Origin: Anomaloglossus baeobatrachus
Taxonomy: Eukaryota; Chordata; Amphibia; Anura; Aromobatidae
Length of the DNA: 64,000 bases
Direction: 5' to 3'
NCBI RefSeq assembly: GCF_048569485.1
Contig: NC_134353.1
Span: 704,520,458 to 704,584,457 of the forward strand
Shown: one piece after another, positions 33,787-44,971 of the stretch
Layout: each line of letters begins with the position of its first letter
How positions within the stretch are numbered: position 1 is the first letter of the stretch
The notes under the pieces: model-generated
Databases searched by the model: none
The model's input: the letters and a program-made list of their open reading frames with translations, nothing else
What the model was told of the DNA's origin: nothing
Program-made: the position numbers and the translations under genes

Positions 33787-33932
33787 TGAGCCCTAACAAA
33801 GCCCCTATATAAAGTATGAGCCCTCAAATACCTACCTAGATACAGTATGAGCCCTCAAAATGGCGCAATGCATTGATGTCATCATGCTGTGCGACTTCCC
33901 CTGAGTGGTGCTGGCCTCTTGCAAGCCATAAG

Positions 33933-35069
33933 TGTGACACCCTGGCCTATCAGGTCGTCACAAGGCTGCCATGCAATCTGCCCTTCTGCATGGTACCCGC
34001 TCCTCCTTGATTACGGGTCCAGTTAATTTGGTGTTGCTACCAACAGGTGCACATAAAGCCTGAGGAACACTCTGCACCACACCCACCAACCTCCCATTGG
34101 GCAGCCAGAGGGGAATAGGGCCACCCAGATGGAGGGATGGAAGAGGGAGGGCAGGAATGTCAGTAGTTGAGTAGTAGTTGAGTAGTGAGACAGCGGTGAC
34201 AGTGCAGGTCACGCTGTGGAGCCGGGCTCCTGTACCCGTCCCAGGTGCCAGACGTTGGCCTGGCCAGAAGGAGCTGGAACCCCGGTCGCAGGGGGTAGTG
34301 ACAGGGTGTACGGTGCTGCTACAGAGAGCAGGCCGGCTGCCTTGTTCTACAACCGGGCAGGGGCCAGGGCACGACGGGGTACGTGGACCCTAGGCTGGGC
34401 TGAAGCTTCACGCAGCCCAATAATTCACCCAACGGGAACCGTTCCCCACGCGCTCCAGAATTGGGGTACTAGCGCAACGAGGGGGATAGGACTTCCCACA
34501 ACCGTCCAGAAAATCCCAAGTGTGAACCCTGAGAGTAGGCTCACCTTGCTAGCCACGCAGGTGAGCGGGACCCGAGTAGTCTCAGGCGAAAGGGATCCAC
34601 CAAGTTACACACAGTGCCAAGGGACAAGGTTTCAGACAAACCAGCAATACTAAAGGGGCACGGACCCAGCGTGCTCAACCAAGGGAAACAGACCATTCAA
34701 GAGTTTGGTTTACCTGGTGTCAGCGTCAGTGACATTGGACTGTGTGAGTACTCGATATCCCATCACCCCCGACGGGTTCCCCCCTCCATCCATCACCGGG
34801 CCCCGGGACACCAAATCCCCCTACCCATGGAGGGGTTAAACATCCTGCTGTTTCAACACCGTCACCGGGCTCCTTAACAGCAGCGGTGGTCTCTCACATT
34901 ACCACGCACCGTGGGTGGCGTCACGAACATTATCCCATTCACCACCCAAAAGAATTCCCCCCTTTTTATTTCTGAGGTAGCCGCGCGACCCCGCCTCGGA
35001 TCCGGAGACCCCTCGAACCACTGTGGATCTGGGTCCGAGCAGCCCGTCGGCTGTCACGGGGGCGGCACA
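33933..35069 (+). mobile_element. solo LTR, gypsy-like family, 1137 bp
   Basis: It starts TGTGACACCCTGG and ends GGCGGCACA, with TAAG repeated at both edges (33929-33932 and 35070-35073). It looks whole as a solo LTR of a subfamily related to 40725-41780. Confidence 0.8.
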
Positions 35070-35073
35070 TAAG

Positions 35074-36470
35074 CGGAAGTAGTCTGTGGCATATCTGTGC
35101 AAGTAGCAAAGTAGGGAGCCAAATGCTCTCTGCTCCTCTTTAGTCATTAGTATCGGTGTCCAGAGGATGCCGATATTGGGAAAAGTGTTGCACCACGGCC
35201 CACTGCCAGATTGCTCATCTAGCATTTGTCAGAATCCCTGCTCCGAGTACCATACCGTCCACAACAATAGCTTCATTCCTATTCTAAATCTGGTTGTGCT
35301 AGTGATATGGCTTTTTTAAACCTCTGTTTCTAGGACAGGTTTCCTCAGTGTCAACAATTTGGTTTACAAATTATCAATCCCTCTATAAGATAAATATATA
35401 CTATTTAGCTGTCCTCTTCATGAATCAAGAACAGCGGATGAGTGGCATTCACCTCTGTGTGCCTCGTCACAAATCCTAATCCAGTCCCTGCTTGGAGTAA
35501 AATTTTTGGTGTAGCAAATGCGGTGGTGGTCACATGTCCCCTTCCCACCCCAGACCTGCCCACTTTGTTGGAGCTATGGAAAAATGGTGAGGACGCAAAA
35601 AGTTTCAAAATTTTAGCGAAGCCTCAATTTGCGTCAAAATTTTGTAACTTTTCAAAGATTTTTATGTCAGTAGGTAAATGCTTTTATGAATCGGGCCCAT
35701 TATCACCATTCAAGAAACTTTCACTAGTGGATTGTGTTGTCCTGTGCTTCCTTAAATATACTGCATCACTGAATTACAGGGATAGGAACTTTAGGAGCCC
35801 TCGCAATTCCTATGATTGTGTATTAAGACCACCATAATGTTGCCAAGTCAGTTTCAAAACCTTCCCATATTGCAACAGTAGATCTCTGCTTTTCTAATGC
35901 TGCCTACCCCAGTGTAGACCATCTGATGAGCAGACAGTCTTGTTCGATCACCATGACAAAAAGTTACGAGTAAAGCCTTAGTTTTAAACTTGCTGTAAAA
36001 TATTTATTTCACAAAAAAACATGAGTCCTAAACTTTTGTATCTTTGGAAGCATGTTCAATACAAAATTATATTGTAGTACCAAGGAAAAACACAAGTTTT
36101 GATTAATTATTTTTTTTTCAAGTCACCAAAGACTAATTTTTATACTTTTTGGCCCTTTGGCAGATTTATGTAAAGTCCACAGGATGAGTTTTTGGTAAAT
36201 TTTTGATACTGCGTAGTTTCGTTGCACAAAAAATGTAGCATCTTACAGTTCCAGCAAAGTTGATGGGATTTATAGAAATGTCATGCCCGATGTAATTCTT
36301 TTTTTGATGCTGCGTAAACTGGTCTGCAACATCGCAATATCTCTTGGCAAGTAAAAAAAATAGAATGAAAAAACCCACAATTAACCTAATTTACCTAATT
36401 GGATGCAGAAAGCATGCAACATCAAAAGCACATCAAAAGCTCATCAAATACCCAACGTGGGGACGCAGCC
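35074..36470. other. no gene recognised
   Basis: No coding region or repeat family recognised. Frames up to 131 codons (35442) have no domain and unremarkable composition. Confidence 0.35.
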
Positions 36471-36473
36471 TTA

Positions 36474-36720
36474 AGCCTCAGTCACACATCCGTGTTGCAT
36501 TATAATTTTCGCAGATTCCATATGTTCCCATTATGGTACTATTCACATATTCATGTTTTTTTCCGACTGTGTCCATGGAAAACACACGGAGGCATGTGCA
36601 TTTTTTTCCAGCAACATGGGTGACAATGGCCAACACAAGTCTATAGGTCTGTGAAAAACACATACAGCATACAGATGGCATCCTTGTGCCGTCCATGTGC
36701 CATCTGTGTGCTGTCTAGAT
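36474..36720. mobile_element. MITE-like debris
   Basis: It begins AAGCCTCAGTCACACATC and contains CATCCTTGTGCCGTCCATG and GCCATCTGTGTGCTGTC, resembling frog MITEs with TCACACATCC termini. The right end is not clear. Confidence 0.3.
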
Positions 36721-36730
36721 TTAACATTGG

Positions 36731-36852
36731 AAGGATGGCTCAGTGGTTAGCACTGTTGCTTTGCAGTCCTGTTGTGATGGGTTCAAATCCCACCAAGGAC
36801 AACATCTACAAGACGTTTGTGTAGATCTCCTTTGGGCATTATGGTTTCCTCC
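36731..36852 (+). repeat. tRNA-derived SINE head
   Basis: A polymerase III A box TGGCTCAGTGG (36736-36746) and B box GGTTCAAATCC (36780-36790) lie 33 bp apart, as in a tRNA-derived SINE. The body GACAACATCTACAAG follows and the copy breaks off around TTTCCTCCCACA. It lacks the structure of a tRNA gene. Confidence 0.7.
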
Positions 36853-36964
36853 CACATCATTTAGACAAGATGTCTCAAACACGCAGGTCACATGTGGCCC
36901 CTGAGGCTGCTCCTTGCAGCCCACAGGTCTGTGGCCCCCTTGATGTTGGCGGCCGGTGCAGAGG

Positions 36965-37190
36965 CCACAGCAGTCAGCGCTTTATTTCAGATGATTTGCC
37001 GTATTTGCGCAGAGTCAAGCTCTGTGCACAGCTATTGCAACCGCCGATCAATCAGAGGCCAGTAGCTGAAGTGTATGACATCACCTGCTTGCCTCTCATC
37101 GGCCGGCGGCTGCCTGTGGAATAGTTGTGCACAGAGCTTGACTTTGTGCAGCACGTATGAAATAAAGTGCTGACTGACTGCGGCACCAAG
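36965..37190. repeat. imperfect palindrome, arms about 75 bp
   Basis: GTCAAGCTCTGTGCACAGCT in the left arm pairs with GTGCACAGAGCTTGAC in the right arm, and GCGCTTTATTTCAGA with GAAATAAAGTGC. Probably a decayed fold-back MITE. Confidence 0.6.
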
Positions 37191-37308
37191 GGCACGATCA
37201 CAAAGGGGGCCATGGGCCTGCAGGCCGCAATAAGTGGACATGAGTGAATGGAGGACAGGTGAGAAGAATTGCTGTGTGTGTGTGTAGAATAGTACAATAG
37301 GAGAGATA

Positions 37309-38962
37309 CAGTTAGGTCCAGAAATATTTGGACAGTGACACAAGTTTTGTTATTTTAGCTGTTTACAAAAACATGTTCAGAAATACAATTATATATATAT
37401 AATATGGGCTGAAAGTGCACACTCCCAGCTGCAATATGAGAGTTTTCACATCTAAATCGGAGAAAGGGTTTAGGAATCATAGCTCTGTAATGCATAGCCT
37501 CCTCTTTTTCAAGGGACCAAAAGTAATTGGACAAGGGACTCTAAGGCCTGCAATTAACTCTGAAGGTGTCTCCCTCGTTAACCTGTAATCAATGAAGTAG
37601 TTAAAAGGTCTGGGGTTGATTACAGGTGTGTGGTTTTGCATTTGGAAGCTGTTGCTGTGACCAGACAACATGCGGTCTAAGGAACTCTCAATTGAGGTGA
37701 AGCAGAACATCCTGAGGCTGAAAAAAAAGAAAAAATCCATCAGAGAGATAGCAGACATGCTTGGAGTAGCAAAATCAACAGTCGGGTACATTCTGAGAAA
37801 AAAGGAATTGACTGGTGAGCTTGGGAACTCAAAAAGGCCTGGGCGTCCACGGATGACAACAGTGGTGGATGATCGCCGCATACTTTCTTTGGTGAAGAAG
37901 AACCCATTCACAACATCAACTGAAGTCCAGAACACTCTCAGTGAAGTAGGTGTATCTGTCTCTAAGTCAACAGTAAAGAGAAGACTCCATGAAAGTAAAT
38001 ACAAAGGGTTCACATCTAGATGCAAACCATTCATCAATTCCAAAAATAGACAGGCCAGAGTTAAATTTGCTGAAAAACACCTCATGAAGCCAGCTCAGTT
38101 CTGGAAAAGTATTCTATGGACAGATGAGACAAAGATCAACCTGTACCAGAATGATGGGAAGAAAAAAGTTTGGAGAAGAAAGGGAACGGCACATGATCCA
38201 AGGCACACCACATCCTCTGTAAAACATGGTGGAGGCAACGTGATGGCATGGGCATGCATGGCTTTCAATGGCACTGGGTCATTTGTGTTTATTGATGACA
38301 TAACAGCAGACAAGAGTAGCCGGATGAATTCTGAAGTGTACCGGGATATACTTTCAGCCCAGATTCAGCCAAATGCCGCAAAGTTGATCAGACGGCGCTT
38401 CATAGTACAGATGGACAATGACCCCAAGCATACAGCCAAAGCTACCCAGGAGTTCATGAGTGCAAAAAAGTGGAACATTCTGCAATGGCCAAGTCAATCA
38501 CCAGATCTTAACCCAATTGAGCATGCATTTCACTTGCTCAAATCCAGACTTAAGACGGAAAGACCCACAAACAAGCAAGACCTGAAGGCTGCGGCTGTAA
38601 AGGCCTGGCAAAGCATTAAGAAGGAGGAAACCCAGCGTTTGGTGATGTCCATGGGTTCCAGACTTAAGGCAGTGATTGCCTCCAAAGGATTTGCAACAAA
38701 ATATTGAAAATAAAAATATTTTGTTTGGGTTTGGTTTATTTGTCCAATTACTTTTGACCTCCTAAAATGTGGAGTGTTTGTAAAGAAATGTGTACAATTC
38801 CTACAATTTCTATCAGATATTTTTGTTCAAACCTTCAAATTAAACGTTACAATCTGCACTTGAATTCTGTTGTAGAGATTTCATTTCAAATCCAATGTGG
38901 TGGCATGCAGAGCCCAACTCGCGAAAATTGTGTCACTGTCCAAATATTTCTGGACCTAACTG
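37309..38962 (+). mobile_element. full-length Tc1-like transposon, apparently intact
   Basis: The outer ends CAGTTAGGTCCAGAAATATT are perfectly matched at the right as the complement, with TA at 37307-37308 and 38963-38964. Inner direct-repeat copies, CCAAAAGTAATTGGACAA (37517-37534) and its complement (38740-38756), give an IR/DR structure like Sleeping Beauty. Length is 1654 bp, as expected. It lies next to a minisatellite. Confidence 0.9.
37670..38707 (+). CDS. Tc1-like transposase, uninterrupted
   Basis: The 345-residue protein catalyses cut-and-paste transposition into TA. It starts at ATG 37670 and ends at a TGA. The N-terminus has a helix-turn-helix (REIADMLGVAKSTVGYILRK, about 25-44), a GRPR AT-hook-like motif (58-61) and a second paired-like helix-turn-helix (about 80-110). 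The catalytic domain has Asp152 in LWTDETK, Asp249 in VQMDNDPKH and Glu284 in NPIEHAF, with 34 residues between the last two, the DD34E pattern. The glycine-rich VKHGGGNVMAW block is present. Length matches active family members (about 340). No stop or frameshift is seen, but activity is not proven by that. Confidence 0.9.
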   Translation: MRSKELSIEVKQNILRLKKKKKSIREIADMLGVAKSTVGYILRKKELTGELGNSKRPGRPRMTTVVDDRRILSLVKKNPFTTSTEVQNTLSEVGVSVSKSTVKRRLHESKYKGFTSRCKPFINSKNRQARVKFAEKHLMKPAQFWKSILWTDETKINLYQNDGKKKVWRRKGTAHDPRHTTSSVKHGGGNVMAWACMAFNGTGSFVFIDDITADKSSRMNSEVYRDILSAQIQPNAAKLIRRRFIVQMDNDPKHTAKATQEFMSAKKWNILQWPSQSPDLNPIEHAFHLLKSRLKTERPTNKQDLKAAAVKAWQSIKKEETQRLVMSMGSRLKAVIASKGFATKY

Positions 38963-38984
38963 TACTACAGGGCATTGCTACAAG

Positions 38985-39310
38985 AGAAGGACCATTAAAA
39001 GGGACTTTAATACAAGAGCACCAGCGTGGGCACATTACTACAAGGGGACAAGGATGGACACATTACTACAGGATGGGGATCAGAATGGGCGCATTACTAC
39101 AAGGGGACCACGATTGCCACATTACTACAGGATGGAGACCAGGATGGGCACATTACTACAGCATGCAGACCATGATGGACACATTACTACCAGGGAACCA
39201 GGATGGCACATTGCTACAGGGCACAATTCTACAAGAAGGGGAACAGGATAAGAAACATTACTAAAAAATGAGGACCAGGATGGAAACATTACTACAAGAT
39301 GTTGGCCAAA
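38985..39310 (+). repeat. degenerate minisatellite, about 28-32 bp unit
   Basis: Units resemble GGGCACATTACTACAAGGGG followed by ACCAGGAT. The unit core CACATTACTACAGG is shared with the array at 51100-51680. Confidence 0.8.
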
Positions 39311-40723
39311 ATTACTATATGGTGCTAATTGTAAGACAATATTACTTACAAGAAGGGAACAAAATGTAAAAAAACACATTAAACATAAAGCATGATTTTT
39401 TTCACCATTAAAAATGCTTTTTTATATATAAACAAAAAATGTGCATGTTTGTTATAATAAACAAGCAAAATCTGTTCAAAAACAAAGTTGTAAAGATAAA
39501 TAAATGGTACCAATCAAAATGTCACTAGGCCCTGCAAAGAATGCCCCCTCCCCCCCTCAAATGGCTAAAGTATAAAGAAAGTGCTGGCAAGTTTATAAAA
39601 AAAAATAAAATGCTGCCAATTTTGATGTGAGCTCATTACACTAAGTTCGCAACCAAACAGCAAAAAAAAGAGCCCAAGAAGATAAAATACATAATAAATG
39701 CAACCACCCATACTACAGCCTCATATATGAATAGAAAGTGTTTAGTTTTGGTGAGGGGACCTGTGGGATTATAGCCCAAGAAATGGAAAAATTCACAATC
39801 CAAATATAAAAGTTTAGGAATGTGGGAATTATTTTACTGTAGATATAGTATGTTTCTTTTTTTCTTTGCTAAACATTATAAAGCAGAGGAACGCTGTGGG
39901 ACAATGGATCAAGCTTTGTTATTGAGGCTTGCAGCACATGGTGTGCTCATATAATGTGCCTCCGTAAGGAAGCAATACAGCAGCACTACTATTGGGATGT
40001 TTTTCTGTCCAGAGGCATAGCATGCAACATATTGTTTGGGATTTTTCACATTTTGTGTCTAATAAGACATAGTACAAAACTACTTCTATGACAGCAAAAC
40101 ATTCAATAAAGCTTATCATTTTCTTGGCGTCGGTGCTTATAGGCTTGGAAATATTTAACAAACAAAGAACTTGTACTATATTAACTCGTATTGGGGTTAT
40201 TTGGTAAAATTCCTTAACCACTTGCAAATAGAATAAGATAAAATAATAATTTGACTTACCCCTATGCTATTGGGATTGTGCAGTCCCGAGGGACACAGTC
40301 ACTGCGTGGGTGATGACGATGCTGAACCTAAGCTGAACGATAACAGCAAAGTGTCATGGAGTGATAAGACGGCAGAAGTGTTTAAAAGTAACCAAGGCAG
40401 GAAACCCCTTCCTGCAAGGGTCACACCCACTTTGGGTCTCACGTAGCAATGGACAGAGGCGTTGATGAGCAGAAAGTGCTTGATAGTGAATGAGAAAGCC
40501 CGACTTCAAAAAAAGGATGAACATACCACAAAAAAGTAACATTTTATTTGTTGTGTACTGTGTGTACTGGCTTAATGAAACACCAATAAAATAAAAGGTT
40601 GCCAGGTCCCGTCAATGATGACCTCATTTAAAGCCCTCCCAATGACTCAGTATCGTGATTGGGGAAATACATTGAGGCAGCGGTCTTGTTGTCAGCTTTG
40701 GAGGTCTTCTTCATTATTAAAGG
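39311..40723. other. no gene recognised
   Basis: AT-rich sequence without a recognised domain or repeat. The longest frames are below about 100 codons. Confidence 0.35.
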
Positions 40724-40724
40724 G

Positions 40725-41780
40725 TGACGCCCCTGGACTATCAGGTCATCACATGATACTGGGCAAACTGCCCTTCTGTGCGGTATTCCAAGTCCCTCAT
40801 GGTTCTGGGTCCCTAACTAAGTAGTGTTGCCTCCAACAGCAAATCAAATCCTAGATACACCTTGCACCACACCCACCAGGCACACCAGTGGACGGCTTGA
40901 GTGGAATAGAGTCGCCCATGTGGGGGGTCAGGGAGGGAAGGTGAGGTGTGTAGTCAGTAAGTAAGTGAGAGAGTGAGAGGAGGTCGGGAGCGGTGGCTCC
41001 TAGAGAAACTGTCTAGGTTGCAGACGATGGTCTGGGCCTAGAGGAGTCGGACCCCCGGTCGCAGGGGATTGTGACAGGGTGCCTGGACCTATCGAGGAGG
41101 ACATCTGGCAGCCTAGCACTATCACCGGTCTGGGACCGAAGGCACGATGGGGTACACGGACCCTAGGTCGGGGAGTAGCTTCAGGCAACCCAACAATTCA
41201 CCTGAGGAGAACGGAGCCTTTATGATCTGTTCCCACATGCTCCAGAATTGGGGCATTAGCGCAACGAGGGGGATAGGATTTTCCAATCAAAAATGGTCCA
41301 GAAAATCCCAAGCATGAGCCCTGAGAGCAAGCTCCCACACTTAGCCACAGTGGGGAGCGAGGCCCAGCAAGTTCCATACTACTGGACCACCACGTTGAAG
41401 TTAACGAGCTCCCCTCAGCGGCAGCGGCACCCAGAGACTTGGTTTACCCGGTTGTCAGCGTCTACTTATTGGCTGAGTGAGTACGAGAGTGACCCCTGCA
41501 TCCCATGGCATTCCCCTTACCGAGTCCCGGGGCATCCCTTCTACCCGTGGAGGGCTACAACACCTTGCTGCCCCACTTCATAACCTCGGGTACTCCCAAC
41601 GGCAGCAGCGGTACTCCCCAAATTACCGTACAACACGGGTGGCGTCACGAACTATATATAATCAACTCCCCTGTAAATACCCCCTTAATTTGAGTTGCCG
41701 CACGACCCTGGGTCCGGAGACCCTCGAGCCACAGCGAACCCGGATCTGAGCAGTTCGGCTGCTCCCACAGGCGCGGCACA
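40725..41780 (+). mobile_element. LTR, gypsy-like family, about 1056 bp
   Basis: It starts near TGACGCCCCTGGACTATC and ends GGCGCGGCACA. It shares the GAACGGAGCC and GGGTGGCGTCACGAAC landmarks with 33933-35069. No matching target duplication is visible. A solo LTR or fragment. Confidence 0.65.
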
Positions 41781-41793
41781 CTTTCTTTTATAT

Positions 41794-42114
41794 TTAGAAG
41801 AAAAGATGAAAAAAAACCTCATTGGCATAAAAAATTTGGTCTTTATTGAAAAAAATGCATAAAAAGCGGGTCTGAGACCAAGTGCTGGCATTCAAGAGGA
41901 CAACGGCCATTTCGCGGGGCTGCGCTTCTCCGGGTTCAATGGTAAAGACCAGATTTTTTTTATGCCAGCGAGTGACGCTTTTTTCATCCATACACTCTTT
42001 ATTCAAAAAGCACCATTGGACAAGGTCCACAGGTGCGCTAACACTTCCGTCCAGACAGCCGGGACACGGGAGCAAGTAATACGGTGGTACATTCCCGCAT
42101 CTGCCTTTCTTTTA
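41794..42114. mobile_element. short Penelope-like insertion with inverted arms
   Basis: The 13-bp direct repeat CTTTCTTTTATAT flanks it (41781-41793 and 42115-42127). Inverted segments GGCATAAAAAATTTGGTC (about 41831) and its imperfect complement (about 41948-41966) face each other around a hammerhead-like region (minus strand, GCGCAGCCCCGCGAAATGG). It repeats the design of the insertion at 6566-6999 but is more degraded. Confidence 0.55.
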
Positions 42115-42179
42115 TATAACTCTTTGATATTTATCATTATATGTTGCCTGATGAATTTATGAAGATCATTCTTACTTGA

Positions 42180-43650
42180 GTGGACTCCTTATTAGTGATG
42201 GGTGGATCCGGACTATAAAAGTCTGAATCCGCACAGATTCAAAAGAACCCAAGCACTGACTGCAGGCCCGAAGTTGTCAGGTAACTCCAGGTAATGATCC
42301 GGATATGGCCACCCGGATAATACAAACAAAATAAAGGGAAAATAACAATAAAGCAAGGGCTTCATACTTACAATGGTAACAATAGTAAATGGACAATATA
42401 ATTTCTTCTCCTGAGTACAGGGATACTCCCTATGTGGTGAAAAACTACTGTTTTAGCGCCTTCAGGGATTGGAAGATTGGTATTTGATTTTTCTAGTGCA
42501 AAATTGTCTGCAATAGATAGCGGACTCCATATCATGTATGCAGAGCCCCTTATGTGCCTTAACAGTGAAAAACCTCCACAAGTGACCCCATTTTGGGAAT
42601 ATAGACCCCTCAAGGAATTTATCTAGATTTGTAGGGAGCAGCTTGAACCCCCAGGTGCTTCACCGACTGTAATAACCATTTTTTTAGGGACTACATCACA
42701 TTTGAAGTTACTTTGAGGGGCCTATATGCCAGAATCTCCAAAAGTGACGCCATTATAATAACTGCACCCTTCAACGTGCTGAAACCCACATCCCATAAGT
42801 TTATTAACCCTTCAGGGGCTTCACAGGAACTAAAGCAATGTGGAAGAAAAAAATGAAAATTTTACTTTTTCCCACAAAAATGTTGTTTTGGCCCCAAAAT
42901 TTTTTATTTTCACAAGGGTAACAGGAGAAACTGAACCATACAATTTGTTGTGCAATTTCTCCTAAGCATGCTGATAGCTTATACTGTATGTGGGGGAATA
43001 CTATTGTTTAGGTGCAAAGCAGGGCTCAGAAGAAAAGGAGCACTACATGATGCAAACTTGGCTGCAATCGTTAGTAGACACCATGTCGCGTTTGGAGAGC
43101 CCTTTGCCTAAACAGTGGAAACCCCCACAATCAACTCCATTTTGAAAACTAGACCCCTCAAGTAATTTAACTAAATGTGTAATGAGCTCTTTGAATCTCC
43201 AGATGCTGCACAGAATTTTATAATGTTGAGCTGTGAAAAATAAAGAATGTAGTTTTTCTCAAAAAAATGTTGATTTAATCCTAATTTTTACATTTTTACT
43301 AATCTATCGGAAGAAAATGGACCATATGATTTGTTGAGCATTTTCTCCTGAGTACAGGTATACCCCAGATGTGGTGGAAAACTACTGTTTGGGTACACGG
43401 CAGGGCTTGAATGGGAAAGTGCGGTATTTTAGATGGAACAGATTGCAGATAACATCCCATTTGAAGAACCCCGGAAATGTCAAAACAGCAGAAAAAAACA
43501 TAAGTGAACCCATTCTGGAAATTATACCTCTTAAGAAATTCATCTACGGGTGTAGTGAGCAATTTTAATGCTCAGGTGTTTCATGGAATTGTATAAAATT
43601 GGGCTATGAATATAAAAAAAAATTACATTTTTTCCCCTAAAATGTTTTTT
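42180..43650. repeat. old divergent tandem repeat
   Basis: The landmark TTTCTCCTGAGTACAG / ATGTGGTGGAAAACTACTG recurs at about 42408, 42957 and 43342. Nearby CATTTTGGAAA / AGACCCCTCAAG blocks recur too. Spacing is uneven (about 550 and 385), so it is a decayed array. I could not assign it to a named family. Confidence 0.5.
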
Positions 43651-43659
43651 TGGGGGGCG

Positions 43660-44895
43660 GGGCCTGAATATGTGAGAGGACGCACTGCGGGAGAGCTCCC
43701 TCCTTGGATATCTGCTTACAAACCGCTCCACTGGTCCACCACGATCGCTCGTAACCCCTGCTGAGACATAGGAGATCCCCCCTCACTTACCGCGCACACT
43801 GAATTGCAGCACCATGACCGGAGGAGTGAACAGGAGACACTGGGAAGCTCTGTACAGAGTGCAGGAAACCTCAAATTGGCGCTGGCCAGCCACCCTCAGG
43901 TTCCAAGGCGGGAAGGAGCACAGCCACACACAAGCTGTTGGGCTTTGCCAGACTCCCAAGTAGAAAGCTTCCCTCCTCTGATGCAGGCACTGATAAGCTA
44001 ACGAAGGTACAAGGCAGATTCGCTACATTAGCAGAGGAAGGGGAGAGGTCAGCGTTCCAGCCCTGGAGGAAGACAGGACCCCACAGGCTCAGTGCGCCCA
44101 GGCCCCAACTGCAGGAGATATAACCATCCCATGTGTGAGGTGGGACACCAGGGAGAGGAACCCACATTCAAAGACGTTCTCACAGCCATCACACAGTTTG
44201 CCAACACTGTGTCCTCCCTAAACATACAGATGGGGCAAATTAAAGATGAAATCTGCCACATGAGTCAAGGTCTGCAAAAAGTAACTGATTCTATGGCAGC
44301 CTCAGAATGGGATAAATATTGATCTGGAAGATAAAATGCCCCAAGTGACCAGTGATATGAGTAGATATGAACAACAACTGGCAGCTGAATAAAACAGATG
44401 ACCTGGAGAACAGACTGAGGAGGAATAATGTGAGGGTGATTGGTATACCTGAAAAAAACAGAAGAGACTAATTCATCTGAATTTTTGGAGAAATGGCTAC
44501 ATAATATATTTGGAGATGAAATCCTTTCACTGTTTTTTGCGGTGGTAAAAGCACACAGGGTACTCACGAGACCACTACCATCAGGAGCTCCGCCAAGACC
44601 AGCGCTGATTAAATTGCTCCACTACAGGGACGTTATTCTAAGGGAAGCCTGCAATAAAGGAGATGTCACTGTTAATGGCCACAGAATCTCATTCTTTCTG
44701 GATTATTCGTAAATATCGAAAAGGAGGGCACAATTTACGGATGTAAAGCAACGCTTGCATGCTCTGCAAGTCTCTTATTTCATGGTGTATCCAGCAAAGT
44801 TAGAGTAGCAGCATTGAATGAGACTTTTTTCTTTGAGTATCCTAAAAACGCCCTCCGGTGACTCGACTTGAATGAGCAGTGGATTAAACTAAATC
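43660..44895 (+). pseudogene. L1-like LINE, 5' UTR and ORF1 remnant
   Basis: A GGGGCGGGGCC start is followed by pieces of an L1/Tx1-type ORF1: RRNNVRVIGIPEK, then EFLEKWLHNIFG (44440-44712 frame), PLPSGAPPRPALIKLLHYRD and GHRISFFLDYS, and a later RRAQFTDVKQRLHAL block. This is the RNA-recognition and C-terminal region of L1 ORF1 proteins. The pieces sit in different frames, with stops, so the copy is dead. ORF2 is not present; a Tc1 element follows. Confidence 0.75.
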
Positions 44896-44971
44896 TGCAA
44901 CGGTGATGTCCTTTGTTTCAAGCTATGTGCCATCGATAAATAATCAGTTGACTGTTCTATTTGCTTCAGAT

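Noticed and set aside
36731-36852. tRNA gene suggested by A and B boxes
   Set aside because: The sequence continues into a SINE body and lacks a cloverleaf; it is a tRNA-derived SINE head.
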